Positions 50,455-58,782 of a DNA stretch of 60,753 nucleotides are shown here, piece after piece; position 1 is the first letter of the stretch, and each line of letters begins with the position of its first letter. A program made the position numbers and the translations under genes. The stretch comes from an uncultured Ruminococcus sp. Lineage in GTDB: Bacteria > Bacillota > Clostridia > Oscillospirales > Acutalibacteraceae. A model generated the notes under the pieces. The model was given only the letters and a program-made list of their open reading frames with translations, ran no database searches and was not told the DNA's origin. The stretch spans positions 1 to 60,753 of the forward strand of contig CACZYF010000004.1 of NCBI GenBank assembly GCA_902785355.1, in the 5' to 3' direction.

Positions 50455-51780
50455 TTAAACCTCCTCAACGTCCGCTAGGAACTTATCTTTATCCGAGAAG
50501 CAAGTGATCGCGTAGATATACTCCTTACGACCGCTGTCGAGGTAACCTACCGCGTCGTCTATGCTCTCGTACAGGTGAATCTTGTCTTTCGGTATATCGG
50601 TATAAGAGAATCGGGCGGCGAGGTCGTTGACATAGGTGCCTGAAAGCACGATCTCATGGATGTTCTCGTCCTTAAGCATTTCAAAATCAATATCCCACAG
50701 CCACGACACGTCGCCGGTAAAGTACTTGCGGCTAATCGCGTCGACGATGATCAGCACGTCGCACCCGCCCTCGCAGGCGCACGCCACACGCAGGGAGTGG
50801 TCGTAGGACACGCTGTTCTCGTGCTTGCTGGTGAGCAGCGTACCCTTGCGCGAGCCGAGGTTGAAGTTGATGACTCTGCCGTTTTTCAGCACATAATCAT
50901 TCATCTCGAGGGCGATTTTCTCGCCGTCGATACCAACCAGAGAAGCAACCGTGAACGCCGCTAAGATATTATAGATATTATAGAGTGATTTCAGTGCTAA
51001 GGAGATATGATATTTGCCGTTGATCTCTAGCTCGCCCTTCTTCATATCGACTGCTGTGATGGTGTAATCGGTATCCTCGCGGCGATAGCCGCAGGCGGTA
51101 CAGCGATAGTGACCGATATGGTTATAGTGATGAGTGGTATAGACCATCGGCGCCTTGCAGATCGGACAGTAAGCGCCGTCATTATAGACGCTGTCAAGCT
51201 CCTTGGTATCGGTAGACAGCTCGTCCGCTCCGAACCAAACTACATTCTCTCTGTCGTGACCGAAGACGGACACCAGCGGATCGTCGGCGTTTAGGATCAG
51301 GCGGGTGCCGTCGTGAACGCTGTCGGCGATCGCGTCAAATACAAACTCGGGGTGACCGTTGCGGGTCAGCTGATCGCGGTACAGATTCGTGATGACGTAA
51401 TCCGTCACATTGATATAGCTGAACGTCTTGCGCGCGTAGCGCTCGTCACTCTCGATCAGCAGAATATCGCTCTTGACCTTGCCGGATAAGGTCGCGTTGG
51501 AGAGCACCATCGTGGTAACGCCCTCGATCTGGTTGGAGCCCTCGCGGTTCCAAGCGACCGACTTGCCCGCGCGGGTCAGGATATGGGCGATCATCTCGAC
51601 GGTAGAGGTCTTGCCGTTACTGCCGGTGATGGCGATGATGTACCGGGGCAATTCCATGCGCTTCAAGATATCGGGACAGAGCTTCAAGGCGACCTGTCCG
51701 GGCATACTGCTGCCCTTGCCGATCAGCTTTCCGACAAAGCGCAGAAGCTTGCATATCAAAATGGTCAGAAACTTTTTCAT
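50455..51780 (-). CDS. MurT-like Mur ligase
   Basis: About 441 residues. The Mur ligase P-loop is ITGSNGKTST (51-60), the middle domain carries the MurT zinc ribbon (C205-PIC, C227-TAC) and RDQLTRNGH replaces the usual RDQLDRYGE. The C-terminal DUF1727 domain keeps DVSWLWD (357-363), but the block that reads KNPAG in MurT is KHENS here (319-323). MurT adenylates the D-Glu carboxylate of lipid II and accepts ammonia from GatD. The altered motifs and the cysteine-less partner suggest another nucleophile or substrate. The start ATG 51780 follows AGGAA. It is the first gene of a three-gene operon with its own promoter. Confidence 0.8.
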   Translation of the reverse strand: MKKFLTILICKLLRFVGKLIGKGSSMPGQVALKLCPDILKRMELPRYIIAITGSNGKTSTVEMIAHILTRAGKSVAWNREGSNQIEGVTTMVLSNATLSGKVKSDILLIESDERYARKTFSYINVTDYVITNLYRDQLTRNGHPEFVFDAIADSVHDGTRLILNADDPLVSVFGHDRENVVWFGADELSTDTKELDSVYNDGAYCPICKAPMVYTTHHYNHIGHYRCTACGYRREDTDYTITAVDMKKGELEINGKYHISLALKSLYNIYNILAAFTVASLVGIDGEKIALEMNDYVLKNGRVINFNLGSRKGTLLTSKHENSVSYDHSLRVACACEGGCDVLIIVDAISRKYFTGDVSWLWDIDFEMLKDENIHEIVLSGTYVNDLAARFSYTDIPKDKIHLYESIDDAVGYLDSGRKEYIYAITCFSDKDKFLADVEEV

Positions 51781-51837
51781 AAGCATTTCCTATCTGTCAA
51801 AACTGATAATAATAGTATCATACAAAGAATTCGCCTT

Positions 51838-51866
51838 ATTATAGCCTAAAACGGTAAGAAATTCAA
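51838..51866 (-). promoter_or_regulatory. Promoter of the MurT-like operon
   Basis: On the minus strand TTGAAT and a perfect TATAAT are separated by 17 bp, about 58 bases before the start. A TATAAT at 51934-51939 faces the other way toward alr, but I see no clear -35 for it. Confidence 0.65.
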
Positions 51867-51962
51867 GTATTGTAACAAAATCGGAATATTCGTTAATTTT
51901 CTCTTACGGCAGAAAGCAATAATTGCACCATGATATAATAAATCTGTTTGTATATATCTGTT

Positions 51963-52000
51963 GAGATTGCCGCACCCTTTATCAAGGCTGTGCTGCAACG
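51963..52000. repeat. Possible diverged REP-like element
   Basis: Begins gagattgccgcacc like the elements at 7427 and 8586, but the second half (aaggctgtgctgcaacg) differs. It lies just before alr. Confidence 0.3.
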
Positions 52001-52019
52001 AACATAACGGAGGGTTATC

Positions 52020-53186
52020 ATGACTGACACCTATACCATCATCAATCTGAGCAATCTGAAGCATAATGTCGAAGCACTGCTCGCAAAATATCCGGAATAT
52101 AAGACCCATATCGGCATCGTCAAGGGCGACGCCTACGGTCACGGCTACGAAGCGATAAACGCCCTGTATGAGGGCGGGATCCGCTATTTTGCAGTTTCCT
52201 CGGTGGATGAAGCGGAGGATTTTCGCCGCCATAACAAGTCCGCAAAGCTCCTCTGTCTTGAGCCTGTCGCGATGGATCGTATCGACGACGCTGCCGAGCT
52301 GAACCTGACCTTAGCGATCCCCGATCTCGATTACCTCGAACAGCTTCTGAAGAATCCCTGCAAGCACGCCTTCTCCCTGCATCTACAGATCGACTCGGGC
52401 TTTAACCGTCTCGGCTTCAAGGACAAGCAGGAGGTGAAGAAGGCGGCTGACCTGATCGACGCCTCGATCCATACCTTGGAGGGCATTTACCAGCACTACG
52501 CCACAGCCGGCATCTTCGACCCCTATTATGACGCCCAGACCGCGCGCTTCAAGGAGCTGACTTCCCTGCTCGATCTGAGCCGTATTCCGCTGGTACACCT
52601 GGGCAGCGGCATCGCCATGATGGCTCATCCGAAGGACGAGATCGCTACCGCGACCCGCATGGGGCTGGTGATGTACGGTTATAACATCTCTCCCGAGAGC
52701 TACGGCGGCGGTATCAAGAACAAGCTGCGCGCCGCCAGGGACAAGCATTTCCAGAAGAAATATCATCTCAGCGAGACCATCCGTGACGTTGAGATCGATC
52801 TTAAACCCGCGATCTCGATGAAGACCCGCATCATCCAGCTAAAGGACGTCAAGGCGGGAGAACACATCGGCTATTCCGCAGGCTTTGAAGCGGCGGAGGA
52901 TATCCGGATCGCCGTACTGCCGGTCGGCTATAACAACGGTATCGGTCATAACGGCAGCGGCAGAGTCGTCGAGATCAAAGGTAAGCTGTACCCCGTCGTC
53001 GGCGCAGTCGGCATGAACATGATGTGCGTCAAGGTGGATAAGGACGTCAGCTATGATGACGAAGTCACCTTACTCGGCGGCAGAATCACCCTCGGCATGT
53101 TCTCTCGCTTCTCGGGGCTGGGACTCGCGGAGGTCATGCTCGGCGTCGGTAAGAACAACAAACGCTATTACGTACAGGATCAATGA
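52020..53186 (+). CDS. alr: Alanine racemase
   Basis: 388 residues, PLP-dependent fold-type III enzyme that makes D-alanine for peptidoglycan. The PLP lysine lies in IVKGDAYGHG near residue 38. HLGSG, RMGLVMYGY and HIGYSAGF (the active-site Tyr region) follow, with GMNMMCV near the C-terminus. One insertion near residues 225-260 (SPESYGGGIKNKLRAARDKHFQKK) makes it slightly longer than typical. AACGGAGGG precedes the ATG. It diverges from the MurT-like operon and overlaps recD2 by four bases. Confidence 0.92.
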   Translation: MTDTYTIINLSNLKHNVEALLAKYPEYKTHIGIVKGDAYGHGYEAINALYEGGIRYFAVSSVDEAEDFRRHNKSAKLLCLEPVAMDRIDDAAELNLTLAIPDLDYLEQLLKNPCKHAFSLHLQIDSGFNRLGFKDKQEVKKAADLIDASIHTLEGIYQHYATAGIFDPYYDAQTARFKELTSLLDLSRIPLVHLGSGIAMMAHPKDEIATATRMGLVMYGYNISPESYGGGIKNKLRAARDKHFQKKYHLSETIRDVEIDLKPAISMKTRIIQLKDVKAGEHIGYSAGFEAAEDIRIAVLPVGYNNGIGHNGSGRVVEIKGKLYPVVGAVGMNMMCVKVDKDVSYDDEVTLLGGRITLGMFSRFSGLGLAEVMLGVGKNNKRYYVQDQ

Positions 53187-55381
53187 TGTCTAACGAACAG
53201 TTATTTGAACTAAGCGGTCAGGTGGAGTCCATCATCTACCGTAATGAAGAAAACGGCTATACCGTGCTGGAATTAAGCGGCGAAGAAGCGCTTATCACCG
53301 CGACGGGCATTATTCCTCTCGTCAGCGAAGGCGAAACGGTCAAGCTCTTCGGCGTATTCAAGAATCATCCAACCTACGGCGAGCAGTTCGCGGTAACCGC
53401 ATTTGAGCGCATGATGCCCGAGAACCTCGACGGCATCCTCAAATATCTCTCCAGCGGCGCGATCAAAGGGATCGGACCCTCCACGGCACGACGGCTGGTC
53501 ACGGAGTTCGGTTCTGACACACTGACCGTTCTCGAGACCGACCCCGAAAGAGTCGCAAAGCTCAAGGGAATCTCGCTGACGAAGGCGCAGGATATCAGCG
53601 AACAGCTTAAACGCGTCATCGGAATCCGCGAGCTGATGGTGTATCTCGCCGCCTACAATATCTCCGCGAACGCCGCGGTGCGTATCTGGAAGAAGCTCGG
53701 CAACAACGCCATCGCCTCTATCGAGGAGAATCCCTACATCCTGTGTGAAGAAGGAATGGGGATCTCCTTTGAGACTGCCGATATGATCGCCCTGTCCCAT
53801 GACGGCGTAAAGGACTCCCGCGTTAGGATACGGGCGGCACTCGCCTTTGTACTCAGTCACAACCGACTCAACGGTCACACCTGTCTGCCGCAGGATAAGC
53901 TGGTTCATACCACCGCGAGCCTCTTGGAGATCGAGCCCGAATCCTGTGAATCGGCACTCAAAGAGATGATCGAGGACAACACGCTCATTCTCGATACCAT
54001 CGACGAGAAGGAATGTATCTTCCTCCCCTCTCTGTACGACGGCGAAGCCTATATCGCGGCGCGTATCAAAATGCTGCAGCGGTATCCCGCCATGCAGATT
54101 TCCGGCGCCGAGGAAAAGATCAGACAGATCGAAGAAAGCACGGGGATACAATACGCGAAGCGTCAGAAGGACGCGATCACCGCGGCGCTGAATACGGGTC
54201 TGCTGATCCTAACGGGAGGCCCCGGCACCGGCAAGACCACCACCCTCAACGCGATCATCCGGCTCTTGAAGGAAAGCGGCGAGAAGGTCACTTTATGCGC
54301 TCCTACCGGCAGAGCCGCCCAGCGCATGACAATGGTCACGGGAGAAGAAGCCAAGACCATCCACCGCATGCTCGAGGTCAGCTACGATATCGAGGACAAG
54401 CCGGTATTCAAGCGCAACGAACGCAATATGCTGAACACCGACGCGCTGATTGTTGATGAGGTCAGTATGGTCGATACCGCCCTGCTTGAATCACTTCTCC
54501 GCGCCCTTCCGCTGACCTGCCGTCTGATCTTGGTCGGCGACAGTAATCAGCTCCCCTCCGTGGGCGCGGGAAATGTCCTCTACGACCTGATCGCTTCGGG
54601 AACCATTCCCGTTATCACGCTCAATGAGATTTTCCGTCAGTCGATGCAGAGTCTGATCGTCACCTCCGCTCACCGTATCATCAACGGTGAGATGCCCGAT
54701 ATACGCGCGCGTGACAGCGACTTCTTCTTCATGCGTGATTACAATATGGAAAGCATCGCACACACCATCGGTGATCTCTGCGCCCGCAGACTGAAAAATG
54801 CCTTCGGCTACGATCTGCACGAGCATATCCAGGTGCTGTCCCCTACCCGCAAGGGTATTTTAGGCACTTATGAATTGAACAATCGCCTGCAAGCACTCGT
54901 CAACCCCAACCCCTCCCGCGGCGTGAAGGTCGGCTATTACACGCTGAACGAAGGCGATAAGGTCATGCAGAGCCGCAATAACTACGACATCCCCTGGGCA
55001 CGTGACGACGGCGAAATGGGCGAAGGCGTATTCAACGGCGATATCGGCGTGATGATCGAGGTGAACAACGCTTCCAAACTATACAAGGTGCGTTTTGACG
55101 ACAGGATCGCCGCCTATGACAGCGACAGCGTCGGCGATCTGGAGCTCGCCTATGCCTGTACCGTACACAAAAGTCAGGGCAACGAGTTCGAGTGCGTTGT
55201 CATGCCGATGTACCGCGGCGCGCCTCAGCTGATGTACCGCAACCTGCTCTATACCGCCGTTACCAGAGCGAAAAAGCTGTTGATCCTGGTCGGCGATGAG
55301 AAAGCGTTACAGTATATGGTGGAGAATAATCGCCGTATCCTGCGCTATACAGGGTTAAAAACGTTTTTGATCCGCTCATAA
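53183..55381 (+). CDS. recD2: ATP-dependent helicase RecD2
   Basis: 732 residues, SF1B 5'-3' DNA helicase not bound to RecBC. N-terminal OB and helix-hairpin-helix regions (IKGIGPSTARRLV near residue 95) precede Walker A (GGPGTGKTTT near residue 345), Walker B (IVDEVSMVD), GDSNQLPSVGAG, and the C-terminal motifs TVHKSQGNEF and YTAVTRAKK. It acts in replication-fork maintenance. The start codon overlaps the alr stop (ATGA); a second ATG follows immediately. Confidence 0.95.
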   Translation: MMSNEQLFELSGQVESIIYRNEENGYTVLELSGEEALITATGIIPLVSEGETVKLFGVFKNHPTYGEQFAVTAFERMMPENLDGILKYLSSGAIKGIGPSTARRLVTEFGSDTLTVLETDPERVAKLKGISLTKAQDISEQLKRVIGIRELMVYLAAYNISANAAVRIWKKLGNNAIASIEENPYILCEEGMGISFETADMIALSHDGVKDSRVRIRAALAFVLSHNRLNGHTCLPQDKLVHTTASLLEIEPESCESALKEMIEDNTLILDTIDEKECIFLPSLYDGEAYIAARIKMLQRYPAMQISGAEEKIRQIEESTGIQYAKRQKDAITAALNTGLLILTGGPGTGKTTTLNAIIRLLKESGEKVTLCAPTGRAAQRMTMVTGEEAKTIHRMLEVSYDIEDKPVFKRNERNMLNTDALIVDEVSMVDTALLESLLRALPLTCRLILVGDSNQLPSVGAGNVLYDLIASGTIPVITLNEIFRQSMQSLIVTSAHRIINGEMPDIRARDSDFFFMRDYNMESIAHTIGDLCARRLKNAFGYDLHEHIQVLSPTRKGILGTYELNNRLQALVNPNPSRGVKVGYYTLNEGDKVMQSRNNYDIPWARDDGEMGEGVFNGDIGVMIEVNNASKLYKVRFDDRIAAYDSDSVGDLELAYACTVHKSQGNEFECVVMPMYRGAPQLMYRNLLYTAVTRAKKLLILVGDEKALQYMVENNRRILRYTGLKTFLIRS

Positions 55382-55420
55382 AACTATTGAAATTTCTTAA
55401 TTAGCATTATATAATAGGTT

Positions 55421-55455
55421 GAGATTGTCGCAGCTCTATCGAGCTTCGCAATAAC
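55421..55455. repeat. REP-like element, copy 5
   Basis: A copy of the 7427-type element (gagattgtcgcagctc...gagcttcgcaataac) between recD2 and the mreB-like gene, ending 12 bases before the latter's GGAG ribosome-binding site. Confidence 0.65.
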
Positions 55456-55477
55456 ATTTGTAATAAGGAGCAAATAT

Positions 55478-56491
55478 ATGGATATTGCTTTGGACTTAGG
55501 TACTGCGAATTCACGCCTAAGAATCAATGATAACGGGAACGCGATCGACGAGCCCTCGGTCATCGCCTACAACCGTGATAATAACGAGATCCTAGCGACA
55601 GGCTCGGAAGCTTACGCCATGCTCGGCAAGACATCCAGCCGCATCGATGTTGTTTTCCCGCTGGAGGGCGGCGTGATCGCGCAGTCGGGACTGGTGGAGG
55701 AGCTGGTCAACATCTTCATGTGTGAGGTTTGCACCAGCCGCGTCGTCATGCCCCGCGTCGTCGCCTGTATCCCGGGAGAGATCACCGAGGTCGAGAAACG
55801 CGCCATCGTCGGCGCGATCTCAAGCTTCGGCGTACGCAGAGTTCTGCTGATCGAATCCACCAAGGCGGCTGCTTTCGGCATGGGCGTCGATATTATGACG
55901 CCTCACGGCTCGCTGGTCGTTGATATGGGCGCAGGAACCGTCGATATCGCGGTCATGTCGTTGGGCGGTATTTCCGTCAGCAAGACCCTCAAAACCGCCG
56001 GCAACAGCATGGATGAAGAGATCGCACGCTACATCCGCCGTCAGCACGGTCTGATCATCGGTAAAGCGATGGCGCAAAATTGTAAAGAAGCGATCGCCTG
56101 CGCGATCAAGCCGGAAACAGAGCTGACCTTCCGGGCAAAAGGAAGAGACAGCCTCAGGGGTCTGCCCAGAGCGGTCGAGATCACCTCAACGGAGCTGATG
56201 GAGCCGCTCGCGGATATCACGCGCGACATTATCGGCGCAATCACCGACGTTCTCGAAGAAACACCGCCCGAGCTTCTCGGCGATATCCAGGTGGACGGTA
56301 TCATGCTGTCGGGAGGACTTGCTCAGCTAAAGGGTATGGCGGAGCTGATCGAACAGGAAACGGGTATCACCGTTCATGTTGCCAAGCGTCCCACAGACTG
56401 CGTTGTCGCGGGCTGTTACAAGGCGACCGCCTTCATCGAGGAGGCAGAGGCACAGAGAGCGAATCTCAATCCTCTGATGACCGTATATTAA
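55478..56491 (+). CDS. mreB: Rod-shape-determining protein, MreB/Mbl family
   Basis: 337 residues, bacterial actin. Phosphate 1 loop DLGTANSR, the connect and phosphate 2 region VVDMGAGTVDIAV, and the adenosine motif LSGGLAQLKGM are all present. MreB filaments guide lateral cell-wall synthesis. It is not followed by mreCD, so it may be a second MreB paralogue such as Mbl; the sequence cannot decide. A REP-like element lies in the gap after recD2. Confidence 0.9.
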   Translation: MDIALDLGTANSRLRINDNGNAIDEPSVIAYNRDNNEILATGSEAYAMLGKTSSRIDVVFPLEGGVIAQSGLVEELVNIFMCEVCTSRVVMPRVVACIPGEITEVEKRAIVGAISSFGVRRVLLIESTKAAAFGMGVDIMTPHGSLVVDMGAGTVDIAVMSLGGISVSKTLKTAGNSMDEEIARYIRRQHGLIIGKAMAQNCKEAIACAIKPETELTFRAKGRDSLRGLPRAVEITSTELMEPLADITRDIIGAITDVLEETPPELLGDIQVDGIMLSGGLAQLKGMAELIEQETGITVHVAKRPTDCVVAGCYKATAFIEEAEAQRANLNPLMTVY

Positions 56492-56492
56492 G

Positions 56493-56537
56493 AGAAAAAC
56501 AGCGCTTGCGGACTTTTTGCCGTAAGCGCTGTCATAT
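56493..56537. terminator. Terminator between the mreB-like and SDR genes
   Basis: acagcgctt pairs with aagcgctgt, the stem extending as cgg/ccg around ACTTTTTG. AAAAA lies to its left, so it best serves the leftward dehydrogenase gene, and it also ends the rightward mreB-like gene. Confidence 0.65.
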
Positions 56538-57296
56538 TTATCGTTCGTTTTTCCTGCGCTGAAAACCGTAAGCAATCTTCAGCATGGTTTTCTCCGAGAG
56601 GAACTTGCGGAAGAACAGTCCCGCTTTCAGCAAAGCACCGGGGATGATGACCGGCTTGCCCTGCAGGGTTCCGTCGATCGCGACCTTCGCGCAATATTCG
56701 GAAGAGATACCGTCGATCGCGAATTTTACCTTGGCAACCTTATTGAATTCGGTGTTCACAGGTCCCGGACAGAGCGCGCTGATGCGGACGCGACTCCCCT
56801 TGCGGCGAAGCTCCTCATAGATCGCCTCGGTCAGACGCAGGACATAGTTCTTGGTCGCGTAATAGGTCGAGAGCAACGGGCCCGCCATGAAGCCCGCTGA
56901 AGAAGCGACGTTGAGGATAAAGCCGCGGTCACGCGCGACAAAATCACGCAGGAACAGCTTGGTCAGGATATGCACTGCCTTGATGTTTACATCGATCATG
57001 TTCAGCTCCGTATCAAGATCGGCACGAACATATTCGCCTGCAAGTCCGAAGCCGGCGTTGTTGACCAGCATGTCGACGCCGTCGTTCTTCGTCAGCTCAT
57101 ACAGACGGTAGCAGTCCTCTGCGCGTCCGACATCAAGCGAGATACAGCGGACGTCAACATTCTTGAGCTCCTTTTGTAATTCGCGGATCCTGTCCTCTCT
57201 GCGGGCGACCAGGATCAGATCCCAACCTTTCTGCGCCAGATAACGCGCCATATCGCGCCCGATTCCGGAGGATGCGCCTGTAATCAAAGCTTTCAT
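56538..57296 (-). CDS. Short-chain dehydrogenase/reductase
   Basis: 252 residues. Cofactor loop TGASSGIG, NNAG, catalytic Ser in VASSAG and YYATKNY as the YxxxK motif. The C-terminus is basic (FQRRKNER). It matches the classical SDR group related to YqjQ/DltE-like oxidoreductases; the substrate cannot be inferred. ATG 57296 has GAGGTG before it. Divergent from mscS. Confidence 0.85.
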   Translation of the reverse strand: MKALITGASSGIGRDMARYLAQKGWDLILVARREDRIRELQKELKNVDVRCISLDVGRAEDCYRLYELTKNDGVDMLVNNAGFGLAGEYVRADLDTELNMIDVNIKAVHILTKLFLRDFVARDRGFILNVASSAGFMAGPLLSTYYATKNYVLRLTEAIYEELRRKGSRVRISALCPGPVNTEFNKVAKVKFAIDGISSEYCAKVAIDGTLQGKPVIIPGALLKAGLFFRKFLSEKTMLKIAYGFQRRKNER

Positions 57297-57406
57297 CAAA
57301 GCACCTCTTTCGTTTATTGATCGCCGTTTTGGGGGCGTCAGCCCGCGACGATCGGGATTAATGCACTGAATAAGTTTATTAAAAGTTTACATCTAATCTC
57401 TTGTAA

Positions 57407-57434
57407 TTGTCAACCGTTTTTTATAAGATATTCT
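57407..57434 (+). promoter_or_regulatory. Possible promoter of mscS
   Basis: TTGTCA and TATTCT are separated by 16 bp, 16 bases before the mscS start. The same spot carries TTGACA on the minus strand, a possible -35 for the leftward dehydrogenase. Confidence 0.4.
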
Positions 57435-57450
57435 CATTGGTGGTGAATCT

Positions 57451-58269
57451 ATGAAAACTATTACAAATTTCTGGGATACGCTGACTCAAAGCGTGATAAA
57501 ATACCTGCCCGATCTCGGTGCAGCGCTGATCATCGCGTTGGTCGGGATCCTGATCGCTTTTATCGTAGTGCGCGTGACCCGCAAGGCGCTCGCTCGGCAT
57601 AAGGTCGATCCGTCTCTGGCGTCCTTCATCTGCCGGACGGAACGAATCATGATCTATGTATTTACCCTGTTCGCGGCGATGTCGAGCATGCATATTTCGA
57701 TCACCGGACTGGTTGCCTTCTTCTCGGCGGCTGCGGCTGCTGTCGCATTAGCGCTGCAGGGACGGCTTTCGGATATCGCGAGCGGTATCATACTGCTGTT
57801 CACTAAGCCATTTGTTACGGGCGATTTCATCGAATTCGGAAAGTATCAGGGATTTGTGCAGAAGATCGACCTCATCCATACCGATATTCTCACCTACGAC
57901 GGCACCAACGTTATAATCCCCAACTCCGTGATCGCGGGAGCGGAGATCAATAACTATACCGCTCATCCTCAGGTTCGTGTGACCGTGAACGTCCCGATCC
58001 CATACGACGCTGATGTTGAGAAGGTCAAGGATGTTCTGTATGATGTGATGTTGAATACCGAGCTGATCCTTCGTGAGGAACAATACGCTCCCAAGGTAAG
58101 GCTCGAAAAATTCGGCGACAGCGCGCTGGAGTTTACGACCCGCTGCTTCTGTGAGTATAAAGATTACTGGACGGTCTATTATTCTTTAACAGAAAATATA
58201 AAATCTGCACTGGATAAAAACGATATCGCCATTCCGTTCAATCAGCTTGATGTTCACCTTGATAAATAA
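57451..58269 (+). CDS. mscS: Small-conductance mechanosensitive channel MscS
   Basis: 272 residues. Three membrane segments (about 21-42, 67-85 and the pore helix 90-115 rich in Ala and Gly: FFSAAAAAVALALQGRLSDIASGI), then the MscS beta domain (FVTGDFIEFGKYQGFVQKIDLIHTDILTYDGTNVIIPNS, residues about 118-157) and the alpha-beta C-terminal domain. It releases solutes under hypo-osmotic shock. GGTGGTGA precedes the ATG. Confidence 0.95.
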   Translation: MKTITNFWDTLTQSVIKYLPDLGAALIIALVGILIAFIVVRVTRKALARHKVDPSLASFICRTERIMIYVFTLFAAMSSMHISITGLVAFFSAAAAAVALALQGRLSDIASGIILLFTKPFVTGDFIEFGKYQGFVQKIDLIHTDILTYDGTNVIIPNSVIAGAEINNYTAHPQVRVTVNVPIPYDADVEKVKDVLYDVMLNTELILREEQYAPKVRLEKFGDSALEFTTRCFCEYKDYWTVYYSLTENIKSALDKNDIAIPFNQLDVHLDK

Positions 58270-58279
58270 TAACATAAAG

Positions 58280-58310
58280 AAAACGGCTGCATCAACAGCC
58301 GTTTCTTTTT
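58280..58310 (+). terminator. Terminator of mscS
   Basis: aaacggctg and cagccgttt form a 9-bp stem followed by CTTTTTG. Confidence 0.85.
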
Positions 58311-58325
58311 GCAGCGGAAAACCGA

Positions 58326-58637
58326 TCAATTCAGCTTGACAGCTGTGCCGTAGACCATGATCTCGGCAGCTCCCTGCATGATCTCTGCCGAAGAGAATCG
58401 AACACTGACGATCGCATCGGCGCCGTAGGAAGCAGCCTGCTCCATCATGCGCTGCATAGCGAGATCACGGGCGTTACCCATCATCTCATTGTACTTCTTC
58501 AGCTCGCCGCCGACCAATGTTTTGAAGCTGGCGCCGATATCTCTGAGCGCGTTTACGGTTTGGACGGTACTGCCCGAGACCAGTCCGATGGTCTGGTAGG
58601 TTCTGCCGGAAATACTTTCAGTTGTAGTAATAATCAT
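58326..58637 (-). CDS. YbjQ (DUF74) family protein
   Basis: 103 residues. MIITTTESISGRTYQTIGLVSGSTVQ and ARDLAMQRMMEQAASYGADAIVSVRFSSAEI are diagnostic for the YbjQ family, which forms pentamers and is sometimes labelled as a heavy-metal-binding domain. Its role is unproven. It is expressed alone. Confidence 0.93.
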   Translation of the reverse strand: MIITTTESISGRTYQTIGLVSGSTVQTVNALRDIGASFKTLVGGELKKYNEMMGNARDLAMQRMMEQAASYGADAIVSVRFSSAEIMQGAAEIMVYGTAVKLN

Positions 58638-58704
58638 ATTTATTCCTCCAGATTTTTAGTGATGTTATTATACCAAGGTTTCACAGAGAAATCAAGACTT
58701 TTGC

Positions 58705-58733
58705 TTGACTTGTATATCCGAAAGTATTATTAT
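58705..58733 (+). promoter_or_regulatory. Promoter of pncB
   Basis: TTGACT and TATTAT are separated by 17 bp, about 50 bases before the pncB start. Confidence 0.55.
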
Positions 58734-58782
58734 ATATGGTAATGCTTGGCATAACAGCCATGATTTGAAAGGAATAAGCATC

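Noticed and set aside
53273-54151. A 292-codon minus-strand frame inside recD2, and similar long antisense frames in yebC, prfC and the metY region
   Set aside because: They are complements of strongly supported genes with correct motifs; none has its own start signals.
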